Assembly: GCF_002159765.1 (NCBI RefSeq)
Contig: NZ_NFJH01000003.1
Span: 179,774 to 243,773 of the forward strand
Length of the DNA stretch: 64,000 bases
DNA from: Collinsella sp. An268
Lineage (GTDB): Bacteria > Actinomycetota > Coriobacteriia > Coriobacteriales > Coriobacteriaceae
Direction: 5' to 3'
Made by a program: the position numbers and the translations under genes
Shown here: piece by piece, positions 1 through 7,523 of the stretch
How positions within the stretch are numbered: position 1 is the stretch's first letter
Layout: each line of letters starts with the position of its first letter
Notes under the pieces: model-generated
What the model was told of the DNA's origin: nothing
What the model saw: the letters and a program-made list of their open reading frames with translations, nothing else
Databases searched by the model: none

Positions 1-990
1 GACCCAACCCGCTTTGTTCCACACGCGCACAGAGCCCAACGGCGTTTCGGTTTGAACGGTAGCGTCAAGCGTGACGGCGTCGGCTGCGGGCGTGGCGGCG
101 TCGAGGGGCGCCGTCGGCGCCACCCCGGCCGGAACGCCCAGCGCGTCGCGTATAAACGAGTGGTTCGTCGCCGCGAGCATTTGGGCAAGCCAGGTGGCAA
201 GCACGCTCTCCGTCTCGATATACGTCCAGATATAGCTCCATGCCCGCACCATCGTGCGCGCCGACACGTTTTGGAACGGCGTGATGGGGTCTATCACCCC
301 CGCACCAAACAGACTATCGGCCCACGAAAGGTACCCCAGACCGTCCAGGTTGTCGTGCAGAATGCGGAAGGCGTCGTTATCCGAGTCGAGCACCAGCGCC
401 TGGATGAGCTCGCGCACCGTAAACGTGGCGCCCACGATGCCGTACGTCCCGTCGTACCAGCTGTTGGGAGACACGATGCAGCCCGTGTCGAGCGATACGG
501 TACCGGGCTCTACCAGCTCGCGCAACACGTAGGCGGCATAGGGCGCCTTAAAGGAGCTCGCCCCATACACCACGGTATCGGTACCGTAGGACGCGCCCGC
601 ACCCGTCACCGTATCGAGAAGCACCAGACTCAGGCTGCCCATCGTCTGGACGGTGGCGATGGCGGCGCCGATAGAAGCCGTCGCATCCGCGGTAAGCGAG
701 GGCGCGCCCGTTGCATGCGCGCCCCCTTCGAGGGCAAACGCGGCAAGCTCGGGCGCAGCGGGAATCGCGGCCAGGTCGAAATGCGCCAGACGCGAAGACG
801 CACGCCTGGCGCCCTCTTCCTCTTCTGCCGCTGCCTCCGTCTCTGCCGAGCCGCTTGCGCGGCGCGCTGCCGAACCGTATGCGAGCGAGCCCGATCCGCC
901 GGCTTGCGCCCGGGGCGTGCACCCCGTCGCAAGACCCACGCCGGCGAGCGCCGAGAATCCCAGCGCGCCCACAAACCCGCGCCGGCTCAT
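1..990 (-). CDS. beta-lactamase-like serine hydrolase, lipoprotein (3' end cut by window)
   Basis: Open frame of 330 codons with no stop before the window edge. It begins with an Arg-Arg signal (MSRRGFVGALGF) and ends the leader at Cys24 (ATGC), which suggests a Tat-exported or lipid-anchored protein. A low-complexity Ala/Glu stretch follows (about 40-65). The catalytic part shows S145-S-F-K148 (SxxK), S203-D-N205 (SDN loop) and, at the window edge, WNKAGW where penicillin-interacting enzymes have KTG. This order fits the class A beta-lactamase/PF13354 fold. Whether it hydrolyses beta-lactams or acts on cell wall peptides cannot be told, because the C terminus is missing. The start lies 30 bases after the pepC stop, so the two genes are probably co-transcribed. 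Family confidence is good, substrate confidence low. Confidence 0.75.
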   Translation of the reverse strand, partial: MSRRGFVGALGFSALAGVGLATGCTPRAQAGGSGSLAYGSAARRASGSAETEAAAEEEEGARRASSRLAHFDLAAIPAAPELAAFALEGGAHATGAPSLTADATASIGAAIATVQTMGSLSLVLLDTVTGAGASYGTDTVVYGASSFKAPYAAYVLRELVEPGTVSLDTGCIVSPNSWYDGTYGIVGATFTVRELIQALVLDSDNDAFRILHDNLDGLGYLSWADSLFGAGVIDPITPFQNVSARTMVRAWSYIWTYIETESVLATWLAQMLAATNHSFIRDALGVPAGVAPTAPLDAATPAADAVTLDATVQTETPLGSVRVWNKAGWV

Positions 991-1019
991 ACAGCGCGAG
1001 CCGTCCGTCTCCCGACGGC

Positions 1020-2378
1020 TCAGCGCGCGCATGCGAGCGACCCCATGGGATCCCACGGCGCGAGCACGCGCGGCTCCTCGGCCTCAAACGCGGCGCGCTC
1101 CTCGTCCGTCAGATACTTCTTGTCGACCACCACCTGGTAGACGTATTCGTCAAACCATGCATCGGACAAGGTGTCAAACCCGTCGCGCCCATGATCGGCA
1201 CCCCAGCTGTTCTCGACCTTCCAGAGCGTCGGGCGCCCGTCGGCGTCGAGGTTCACGCCCTCGAGCACCATCGCGTGCGTCATGAGTGACTCGCCGTACG
1301 CGAGGCGCGCGGCGCGGTCCATGCAGCCTTCGACCGCAAAGCCAAACAGCGCATCCACATCGAGCGCCGCCGTGTCCATCATTCCCTCGTCACGCAGGTA
1401 ACTCTGCCCCACATCGCATCCAAACCACACCGGCGCGTTGTCGCGCAGCTGGGCTATCGCCACCTGCTTGAGGCGCTCGAGCGGCAGGTTGAGATACCGG
1501 ACACCGCCGTCTTCCACCACGTTGCCCAAACGGCTTACCGTGTAGACGTGCCCAAACGGCTTGTCTGCCGTTGGCGCCGAGATGAGCGAGACATAGTCGT
1601 CGAGGCGCATGCCCACCGCGCGGTCGAAGAACTCCCTCGGCGTAAAGGTGCCGGAAAGCACGAGCGCATGCTCCTTATCGCGCAGGCGCACGTCGAAGGT
1701 CGCCGGCGGCTCGCCCAGGCACGTGACGAGCAGCCGGTAGACCTCGCCCACCATCGTGCGCTTGAGCGCGGCGAGGTCCTCGGCATCCACGCCCGCCGCA
1801 GCGCTCTCGCGCAGGCGCTTGGCCGCGCCGCGGAGATACCGCGTGAGGTAGGAATCGAGCTCGCGGGTGTTGCGCGAGCAGGCGGTCTCCGGCATGGCCT
1901 CCTTGGGCACCACGCCGTATTTCTTGACGAGGCTCTTGAACATATCCCACTGGCCGCCGTCGCCCACCGGATCGGCAAGCAGATAGCTCACCAGCCGCCC
2001 GTCGAGCGGCTCGTCGAGCGTATCGAGAATGCTCTCCAAAAACCAGTTGCTCTTCTCGAGTTTGTCCCAAAAGAGCGGGTAGGCCTGGCTGAGCTCGAAT
2101 GTCTCGAGGTGGTACGTCTGGATGATGCGGTAGCGCATGGTGTTGAGGCTCGCAAACATCCAGCAACGGCCGGAGCGCTCCTGGTCGCAGCGTTTGCCCT
2201 GCTTGACCTCGATATCAAACGTGAGCGGGTTGGCGGCGACGCCCTCGGGCACGCGCGCGGCGGCGCGGATCCCCACGGAGCTGACGGCGTTCTTGGCAAC
2301 GATGTTGGCACGGTCGGCGTGAAAGGCCGTGCGGGCGGCGTCGATGTCCGCAGGCGTGACGGGTTGCGGATGAGACAT
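1020..2378 (-). CDS. pepC: aminopeptidase C (cysteine peptidase family C1B)
   Basis: 452-aa cytoplasmic bleomycin-hydrolase-type peptidase that removes N-terminal residues from peptides. The catalytic triad is visible: Cys72 in SGRCWMFA, the His in THAMVLEG and the Asn in WKVENSWG, in the family order and spacing. The length matches PepC (about 440-450). The frame stays open upstream, but ATG at 2378 follows AGGAAGGA at a good distance, so the longer start is not used. The beta-lactamase-like gene follows after 30 bases. Like other PepC enzymes it should be a homohexamer whose C-terminal arm enters the active site; that part is family knowledge. Confidence 0.93.
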   Translation of the reverse strand: MSHPQPVTPADIDAARTAFHADRANIVAKNAVSSVGIRAAARVPEGVAANPLTFDIEVKQGKRCDQERSGRCWMFASLNTMRYRIIQTYHLETFELSQAYPLFWDKLEKSNWFLESILDTLDEPLDGRLVSYLLADPVGDGGQWDMFKSLVKKYGVVPKEAMPETACSRNTRELDSYLTRYLRGAAKRLRESAAAGVDAEDLAALKRTMVGEVYRLLVTCLGEPPATFDVRLRDKEHALVLSGTFTPREFFDRAVGMRLDDYVSLISAPTADKPFGHVYTVSRLGNVVEDGGVRYLNLPLERLKQVAIAQLRDNAPVWFGCDVGQSYLRDEGMMDTAALDVDALFGFAVEGCMDRAARLAYGESLMTHAMVLEGVNLDADGRPTLWKVENSWGADHGRDGFDTLSDAWFDEYVYQVVVDKKYLTDEERAAFEAEEPRVLAPWDPMGSLACAR

Positions 2379-2663
2379 GGCAGGTCCTTCCTGACGGGAT
2401 GCGAATCGGTTGATGCACCGCGGGCTTATGGCCGGGCGCAGGGCGCTCAGGGCAGCGGGCGGGGCGGCCAACCACCATGAGCATGGTGAGGGCTGCCGCC
2501 ACAGGACCGACGCAAGGGCCGGGCGTCAGGCTCCATTCTCTCATGTTGACGGGACGAGCAGGCTGGCTGCCCGGCTCGGCGCCCAGTTTGTTACCAAATG
2601 CGCACGGCGCGGGCGAGCTCTGGCACCCCGCTCGATGCCAGGCCTTGCGGCCTTACCCCCCTC

Positions 2664-2730
2664 CTGCAAGGAAATCGCGTTTAGCCCCCTTTTCTCTCCT
2701 CTAGGGGGTCTAAACGCGATTTCCTTGCAG
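2664..2730. repeat. long near-perfect inverted repeat, CTAAACGCG hairpin copy 1
   Basis: Arms 2664-2690 and 2703-2730 are complementary over 27 of 28 positions, with one bulged base and a 12-nt loop. The core CGCGTTTAG/CTAAACGCG and the following C/G run recur in the hairpins at 23411-23474 and 37750-37805. It lies in the 685-base gap upstream of pepC. No T-run follows either arm closely, so a simple terminator role is not evident. Confidence 0.85.
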
Positions 2731-2796
2731 GCGTGCCGGCGGGCGCAACCCCCAAGCCTCTTTGCGCCCAGGACTCGCATACAAAAATGTGAGGCG

Positions 2797-3039
2797 CTAC
2801 AGCTTCAGGTTCAGCTCGAAGCGCTCGAAAAACCCGATCCATGAGCCGTCAGCGTCGCGGACGCCCTGCATGTAGATGCGCTGATTGCGCGCCGACACGC
2901 CCACGAGCACCTCCTCGCTCGTTGCCATGCGCCCGGCCAAACACTCGGCCGTGTTTCATGTCGAAGGAGAGCATGACACCATCTGCCCACGCTCCACGAG
3001 CTGCGCGCGTTTGGCCAGACGCATATCGCGCATTTGCAT
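2797..3039 (-). pseudogene. decayed gene fragment, family not recognised
   Basis: The minus strand carries coding-like sequence split over three frames. MQMRDMRLAKRAQLVERG opens at 3039, the reading then shifts to a frame with MLSFDMKHGRVFG, and a third frame (from 2928) has EEVLVGVSARNQRIYMQG followed by GSWIGFFERFELNLKL and a stop at 2797. Joined, the pieces read as one C-terminal domain with at least two frameshifts. I cannot assign a family. The fragment begins exactly at a tRNA-like 3' end (3039-3090), so it probably marks the outer, older edge of the accessory island. The rest of the 2379-3063 gap holds only the long hairpin at 2664-2730. Confidence 0.5.
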
Positions 3040-3090
3040 GGTCGGTAGGAGCAGGGTTCGAGCCTATTGCCTCCGGATCACAAGCCTATC
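3039..3090 (-). repeat. degenerate tRNA 3'-half-like fragment (possible old att site)
   Basis: Read on the minus strand, the segment has an anticodon-loop-like TTGTGAT, a T-arm with loop CTCGAAC and an end in GACCA. It is about 70-75% alike to the 3' half of the initiator tRNA at 16232-16308, with a one-base insertion in the acceptor part, and lies in the same orientation. It overlaps the last codons of the ATPase gene. It is too degenerate to be functional and could be a relic of another tRNA (a GTG anticodon would mean His). Confidence 0.35.
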
Positions 3091-4548
3091 GGCGGTGGTA
3101 AAGCGCTGGCGAGATGACCGCGGCGTTTCCGGCAGGCTCAGGATGAGCATCCCCGATTCGACCATCGGATTTACATAGCGGCGCATCACATAGGGCGCCT
3201 GAGCACCAAGCAGTTCGGCCAGCTCGGACCGTGAGCGCGGCTTCTCGGCGCAAAACTCCGCGATCTTGCGCTGCTGCTCGGTAAGCCCCGTATCATCGAT
3301 TACCGCGATGCATCTCTCCTCCCGAGCTTGCCTTCCCATCACCGTTACGCGGAACTGCCCGCGCGAGCTCTCGAACACCGGCGCCGGCATCCCCGCCTCC
3401 GCCAGCAACCTGCGCACGGTCGGGATACCCGAATACCGGTTCTCGGTCTTTCCGAGCGCCTCCATGGCGGTCGCGATCACGGGGTTCCTCGTGTCGGGTT
3501 GCATCTTGCCCAAATCATCGACCGTGAGACGGCCGTAGAGACCGCCCGGATTCACAATCTCCAGTCTTCCGCGATACATCAGGATCTGAATGGGCATGCC
3601 CTGCGTATGAACGCTATAATCGCGGTGGATGAGAGCGTTGAGGATGAGCTCGCGCACAGCTTCGACAGGATACTCGTCCCGGTCGATGCGCTTTCCCGTC
3701 CTCGGGTCGACGCGGGTAGCAACCTTCATGTTCGACCGCACGAAAGCGAGGGCCTCCGTCAGTTGCTCGTCGAGCGTCCCCTCGATTCTCTTATTGTCGA
3801 GGAATCGATTGCCCTCTCCGTCCACAACGCCAGGCTCCGTCCCCGGAATAACGGTCGCGACAATACTAAGCTGCGGGAAATAAGCTTGAGGATAGAGCGA
3901 AAACAGCATGACGCCCGCTAACGTTGGAACGCCATCACGCGTGATGCTCATGAGCTCTAGCACGGTATCATCGTCGAGCTGAGCGAGATTGGGTTTAGAC
4001 GAGGTTATGTTGCTGAGGTAGTGCCCCAGCTTCTGGGCATCGAGCGTCGATTTCGTCGCACGGTCGACCGGCTCGATCTCGTCGCGGTACTTCTTGCGAA
4101 ATGCCCCGTAGCTATACACCTCGTATTCCGTCATGGGCTCGTCGGCATCACCCACACGGACGAACGAGCCCTTGAGCCTGCCCCTTCCCCGGTAGTAGCA
4201 AGGCCTATCTGACATATCAATCCCGGGAATCTCTGCCGAGACGATCATCTTGTCATCCACTGACGCGACCGTAAACACGGCACGGACTGAGGGCTGCATC
4301 TGGCTGCATTGCTCCGCGACGTGCTTTTGAAGATCCTGCGCATCATAGACGCCGACCACCTCAAACCCCTGCCGCTCATCAAGACCGAACACGATGACCC
4401 CACCGTCATCCTGGTTCGAGAAGCTTGACAGCGTATCGTACAGACGAGACGGACAGCCCTCCTTCGCCGCCTTTACCTCAACAGTCTGCATCTCGCATCG
4501 CCGCTCCTGAATCTGATGCACCAGATCAATAAGGCCCTCGGCCAGCAT
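3064..4548 (-). CDS. AlbA_2 (Schlafen-type) domain / GHKL-ATPase regulator-like protein
   Basis: About 494 aa. Residues 20-130 form an AlbA_2 (divergent Schlafen, PF04326) domain: VEVKAAKEG, then SSFSNQDDGGVIVFGLDE. The second half has a HATPase_c_4-type signature, VRELILNALIHRDYS, followed by IVNPGGLYG. A winged-helix-like tail ends the protein. This is the COG2865 architecture, annotated as predicted transcriptional regulator or ATP-binding protein; a defined role is lacking. ATG at 4548 is preferred over 4569 because GAGGAG sits six bases before it. The AT-rich upstream region has three GTACAA/TTGTAC sites, which suggests autoregulation. The stop codon lies inside a tRNA-like fragment, as if the gene arrived on an element integrated there. 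A second member of the family is at 5837-7507. Confidence 0.8.
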   Translation of the reverse strand: MLAEGLIDLVHQIQERRCEMQTVEVKAAKEGCPSRLYDTLSSFSNQDDGGVIVFGLDERQGFEVVGVYDAQDLQKHVAEQCSQMQPSVRAVFTVASVDDKMIVSAEIPGIDMSDRPCYYRGRGRLKGSFVRVGDADEPMTEYEVYSYGAFRKKYRDEIEPVDRATKSTLDAQKLGHYLSNITSSKPNLAQLDDDTVLELMSITRDGVPTLAGVMLFSLYPQAYFPQLSIVATVIPGTEPGVVDGEGNRFLDNKRIEGTLDEQLTEALAFVRSNMKVATRVDPRTGKRIDRDEYPVEAVRELILNALIHRDYSVHTQGMPIQILMYRGRLEIVNPGGLYGRLTVDDLGKMQPDTRNPVIATAMEALGKTENRYSGIPTVRRLLAEAGMPAPVFESSRGQFRVTVMGRQAREERCIAVIDDTGLTEQQRKIAEFCAEKPRSRSELAELLGAQAPYVMRRYVNPMVESGMLILSLPETPRSSRQRFTTADRLVIRRQ

Positions 4549-4602
4549 AGCCAGCTCCTCTCGACGCATTCAAACTGATAAGGGTCACTGAGACTATCGT
4601 AG

Positions 4603-4674
4603 TTTGTACAAATACTAGCGCTTTCAGGTACAATCTTTTGTACTTATTCACAAAGTTTTCTAACTGAGTACAAA
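4603..4674 (-). promoter_or_regulatory. operator-like GTACAA/TTGTAC sites
   Basis: Three sites lie in the AT-rich leader of the 3064-4548 gene: the palindrome TTTGTACAAA at 4603-4612, GTACAA-TCTT-TTGTAC at 4628-4643, and GTACAAA at 4668-4674. Spacing is about two and four helical turns. Such a cluster upstream of a regulator-like gene suggests autoregulation; the binder is not known. Confidence 0.5.
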
Positions 4675-4768
4675 AATTTATCTATTATTCACTGTTTTCT
4701 GTAACTCTGTAACAAAGTTTTTGTAATTTCTCGCAATCTTGCGGGACTGCTACGGTAACAAATAACTC

Positions 4769-4848
4769 GAAGGTCGTTAAACCTCCGAGCTCCAAGTTCA
4801 TGGTCGCGGGGACAGGATTTGAATCTAAAACCCCCGAGTTATGAGCGC
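4769..4848 (-). repeat. decayed initiator tRNA 3' half plus terminator (candidate attL)
   Basis: This stretch matches the fMet tRNA locus at about 16199-16278 over some 80 bases at roughly 84% identity by eye, in the same orientation. It covers the CAT anticodon, the T-arm, the acceptor 3' strand with CCA, and the terminator hairpin behind it. Similarity fades 5' of the anticodon arm, as expected for an integrase att duplication of a tRNA 3' end. Mutations in stems (for example in the T-arm and acceptor) make it non-functional. Confidence 0.75.
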
Positions 4849-5163
4849 GTCGGATGTAGCACAGCGCCGATAAGGTAGCCACGCCGTCTCCGGCATAATT
4901 TATATCGCCGGAGCGTGAATAGAACGCGACCAATTCCCGAGCCACGTAGGTCTCTTCCAGGTCGCACCACGTGGTGTCCGCAGGGCGCACATGCCGCCCG
5001 CGTTGCTCTTCTCGACTCCTCTGGAAGTATGTCAGAACGATGCGCGTAGGCAACGTGTGATGTGCCGCGGGGTCGATTCCACACCTCAATACATCCAGCT
5101 TGTTGGATAGATTTACCATCTATCAGATATTCGTCCAGACAAATGGATACAGCTCACGTATAG

Positions 5164-5424
5164 CTGCTGCGGCGCTACCACACGGTGCGCGTAGGGCGGG
5201 TGGGAGATTTGGAGATCGACTTCGTTGCCGGGCGCGGGGGCAAACCGCATTACTACCAGGTCGCGCTGTCCGTACTGGACGAAGCGACGCTGCGCCGCGA
5301 ACTGCGTCCACTCGAGCTGCTGGGGGACGCCTACCCCAAGACGTTGCTCACCTTGGACCGCATCGGCGCGACGGACCATAACGGCATTGAGCAGCGCAGC
5401 CTCGTTGATTGGCTGCTGACATAG
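5164..5424 (+). pseudogene. C-terminal fragment of a DUF4143 AAA-type ATPase
   Basis: An 86-codon open stretch directly after a TAG reads LLRRYHTVRVGRVGDLEIDF, then HYYQVALSVLD, RELRPLELL, YPKTLLTLD and VDWLL. This is the PD-(D/E)xK-like C-terminal end of the ATPase family with an N-terminal AAA domain and DUF4143. The first roughly 330 residues, including the Walker motifs, are missing. The rest of the gap to the next gene (5425-5744) shows no gene I can support. Confidence 0.75.
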
Positions 5425-5744
5425 GTTGGGAGGGCGCTCCTCGACAGCACGCCGCAGCGTCGTACGAAACGTGCGCCGGTGCAGGCTCGTGAAACTTGAG
5501 ACGTGAGTGAAGAGACGCGGTGCTCGCGCTTCGCACATCGATACGATTATGGTGGTACAGGAAAAAACGCCGCGCGGCTCACCTCGACACGGCGCCTCAT
5601 ATTGGACAGGCCGCCTCAATCCGGATACGAGAGGAAGACTTCTGGAGAAGGGTGCGTAGTCTCGGAAAACCCGCCGCACGGATTGAACTAACATTGCCCC
5701 TTCTGATGGTATTAGTCCAATAGGAAGTCTAATAAAGCCCTGCC

Positions 5745-5815
5745 TAGTCGTAAAATAGAGCTAAATCATTCCCCGGCAGCCCTTTTTAGTCGTAAATAGA
5801 ACTCACTTACGACTA
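5745..5815 (+). promoter_or_regulatory. TAGTCGTAA operator-like repeats
   Basis: TAGTCGTAA occurs at 5745-5753 and 5787-5795, and its inverse TTACGACTA at 5807-5815, directly upstream of the AlbA_2/ATPase start at 5837. The 42-base spacing of the direct copies equals four helical turns. The arrangement suggests repression or autoregulation, parallel to the different site cluster in front of the sister gene at 3064-4548. Confidence 0.5.
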
Positions 5816-5836
5816 TCGGAACCAATTGGAGTGACC

Positions 5837-7507
5837 TTGTACTACAGCGACTCCGACGTGATAGAGCTTATCAACAGAATCGAGAAACCGTACGAGACCG
5901 AGGTCGTCGAGCTCAAAGAGGCCAAGCACGATTTCAGCTTCAAGGACCTCGGAAAGTACTTCTCGGCCCTGAGCAACGAGGCGATCCTGAGGGACAAGCA
6001 GGACGCATGGCTCCTCTTCGGCATAGACAACGACAAGGCCGTCTGCGGCACCGCATATCGCAGGAACAGCCCCACGAAGCTTCAGTCGCTCAAGCGGGAG
6101 GTCGCCGGGCACACCAACAATCGCATGACGTTCAGGGAGATCCATGAGCTCGAGATCGAGGGGAAGCGGGTTCTCGCCTTCCAGATCCCCGCGGCGACGC
6201 CGGGCATGCCGACCGCCTTCAACAACGCCGCCTGGGCGAGAGAGGGCGAGTCGCTCGTGCCCCTGCCCATCGACAAGTATGAGCAGATACGGCAGATGCA
6301 CCGCCCCGACTGGAGCGCCTCGGAGGTCGAAGGGGCGACGTACGACGACCTCGACCCGGAGGCGGTGAGCCGCGCAGTTGAGCTGTTCCTCTCCAAGCAC
6401 GACCGCCACAGGGACGCGTTCGCGGGAATGGACGAGCGGGCGATACTCGACAAGGCGAGCCTGACCCGGGACGGAAAAATCACCCCGACCACCCTCATCC
6501 TTGCCGGAAGGCCCGAGTCGATCCATCTCCTCGGCGACATCTCGCCACGCATCACCTGGACGCTCTACGCCTCGGACGGCTCCGTGACCACCTACGAGCA
6601 CTTCAAGCCGCCGTTCCTGCTCGCCGTGGACCGGGTCCTCGGCAAGATCAGGAACGAGAGGTACCGGTTCAACGCGAACGGCGCAAGCCTCTTCCCCGTC
6701 GAGGTCAGCCAGTACGAACCCGAGATAATCAGGGAGCTCCTCAACAACTGCATCGCACACCAGGACTACTCCATGCAGGGGCGCGTGAACGTCGAGGAGT
6801 TCGAGGACCACCTTGTGTTCCTCAATGAGGGGGCGTTCATCCCCGAGACCATCGAGAAGGCGATGCGGCCCGGCTTCAAGCCGAGCTACTACCGCAACCC
6901 CTTCCTCTGTGAGGCCATGGTCCAGATGGACATGATCGACACCATCGCCATGGGAATCCCCAAGGTCTTCCAGATGCAGAGGGGCAGGTACTTCCCGCTG
7001 CCCACATATGACCTCAGCGACCCGAACCGCGTCGAGGTCACCATCTACGGCAAGTCGATCAACGAGAGCTACAGCCGCCTGCTCTACGCCCGCCCCGACC
7101 TCCCCATGGATGTCGTCTACCTCCTCGACAAGGTCCAGAAGCACGAGGAGGTCACACGGGAGCAGGCGGCGAGGCTCCACGAGCTCAAGCTCGTGGAGGG
7201 GAGGTACCCCCAGCTCTCGATCACGAACTCCCTCGCCGCCAAGACGGGGCAGGAGGTCACGTACACGAGGAGCAAGGGGCTCAACGAGGAGGCGTGCAAG
7301 TCGCTCATCGTCCAGATGCTCTCCGAGACCGGTCCAGCGCCGCGCGCGAAGATCGTGGCGCTCCTAGATGACCTGCTCCCGGCTGGCCTCAGCGACCAGC
7401 AAAAGTCGAAGCGAGTCTCCAACCTGCTCACCAAGATGAAGAACGTCGACAGGACGGTCGACAACGACGGCGTCGTCGGGAAGGCAGCGCGCTGGAGGGC
7501 GGTATAG
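5837..7507 (+). CDS. AlbA_2 (Schlafen-type) domain / GHKL-ATPase protein
   Basis: 556 aa, same overall class as the 3064-4548 product but only distantly alike. The N-terminal AlbA_2 domain includes TEVVELKEAKHDFSFKDLGK and LLFGID. The ATPase-like part has IIRELLNNCIAHQDYS followed by LVFLNEG. The C-terminal roughly 120 residues look helical and wing-like. The frame is open from GTG 5831, but GGAG at 5828-5831 fits TTG 5837 better, so TTG is chosen. The gene is convergent with hsdR 17 bases away. Three TAGTCGTAA sites precede it. GC content is high, unlike the adjoining RM genes, so it may have been acquired separately. Members of this class are found in accessory islands; a defence role is possible but unproven. 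Confidence 0.78.
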   Translation: MYYSDSDVIELINRIEKPYETEVVELKEAKHDFSFKDLGKYFSALSNEAILRDKQDAWLLFGIDNDKAVCGTAYRRNSPTKLQSLKREVAGHTNNRMTFREIHELEIEGKRVLAFQIPAATPGMPTAFNNAAWAREGESLVPLPIDKYEQIRQMHRPDWSASEVEGATYDDLDPEAVSRAVELFLSKHDRHRDAFAGMDERAILDKASLTRDGKITPTTLILAGRPESIHLLGDISPRITWTLYASDGSVTTYEHFKPPFLLAVDRVLGKIRNERYRFNANGASLFPVEVSQYEPEIIRELLNNCIAHQDYSMQGRVNVEEFEDHLVFLNEGAFIPETIEKAMRPGFKPSYYRNPFLCEAMVQMDMIDTIAMGIPKVFQMQRGRYFPLPTYDLSDPNRVEVTIYGKSINESYSRLLYARPDLPMDVVYLLDKVQKHEEVTREQAARLHELKLVEGRYPQLSITNSLAAKTGQEVTYTRSKGLNEEACKSLIVQMLSETGPAPRAKIVALLDDLLPAGLSDQQKSKRVSNLLTKMKNVDRTVDNDGVVGKAARWRAV

Positions 7508-7523
7508 CCCGCCCTCCCTACGG

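Noticed and set aside
3039..3115. functional tRNA-His (GTG) on the minus strand
   Set aside because: The 5' half does not form a D-arm or acceptor strand, T54 is replaced by C and the acceptor 3' strand is one base too long.
4685..5119. 144-codon minus-strand frame with plausible N-terminal protein sequence
   Set aside because: Its C-terminal part is the translation of the decayed tRNA-fMet copy and AT-rich flank, no ribosome-binding site stands out, and I recognise no family. It may include a gene fragment, but it is not a supportable gene.
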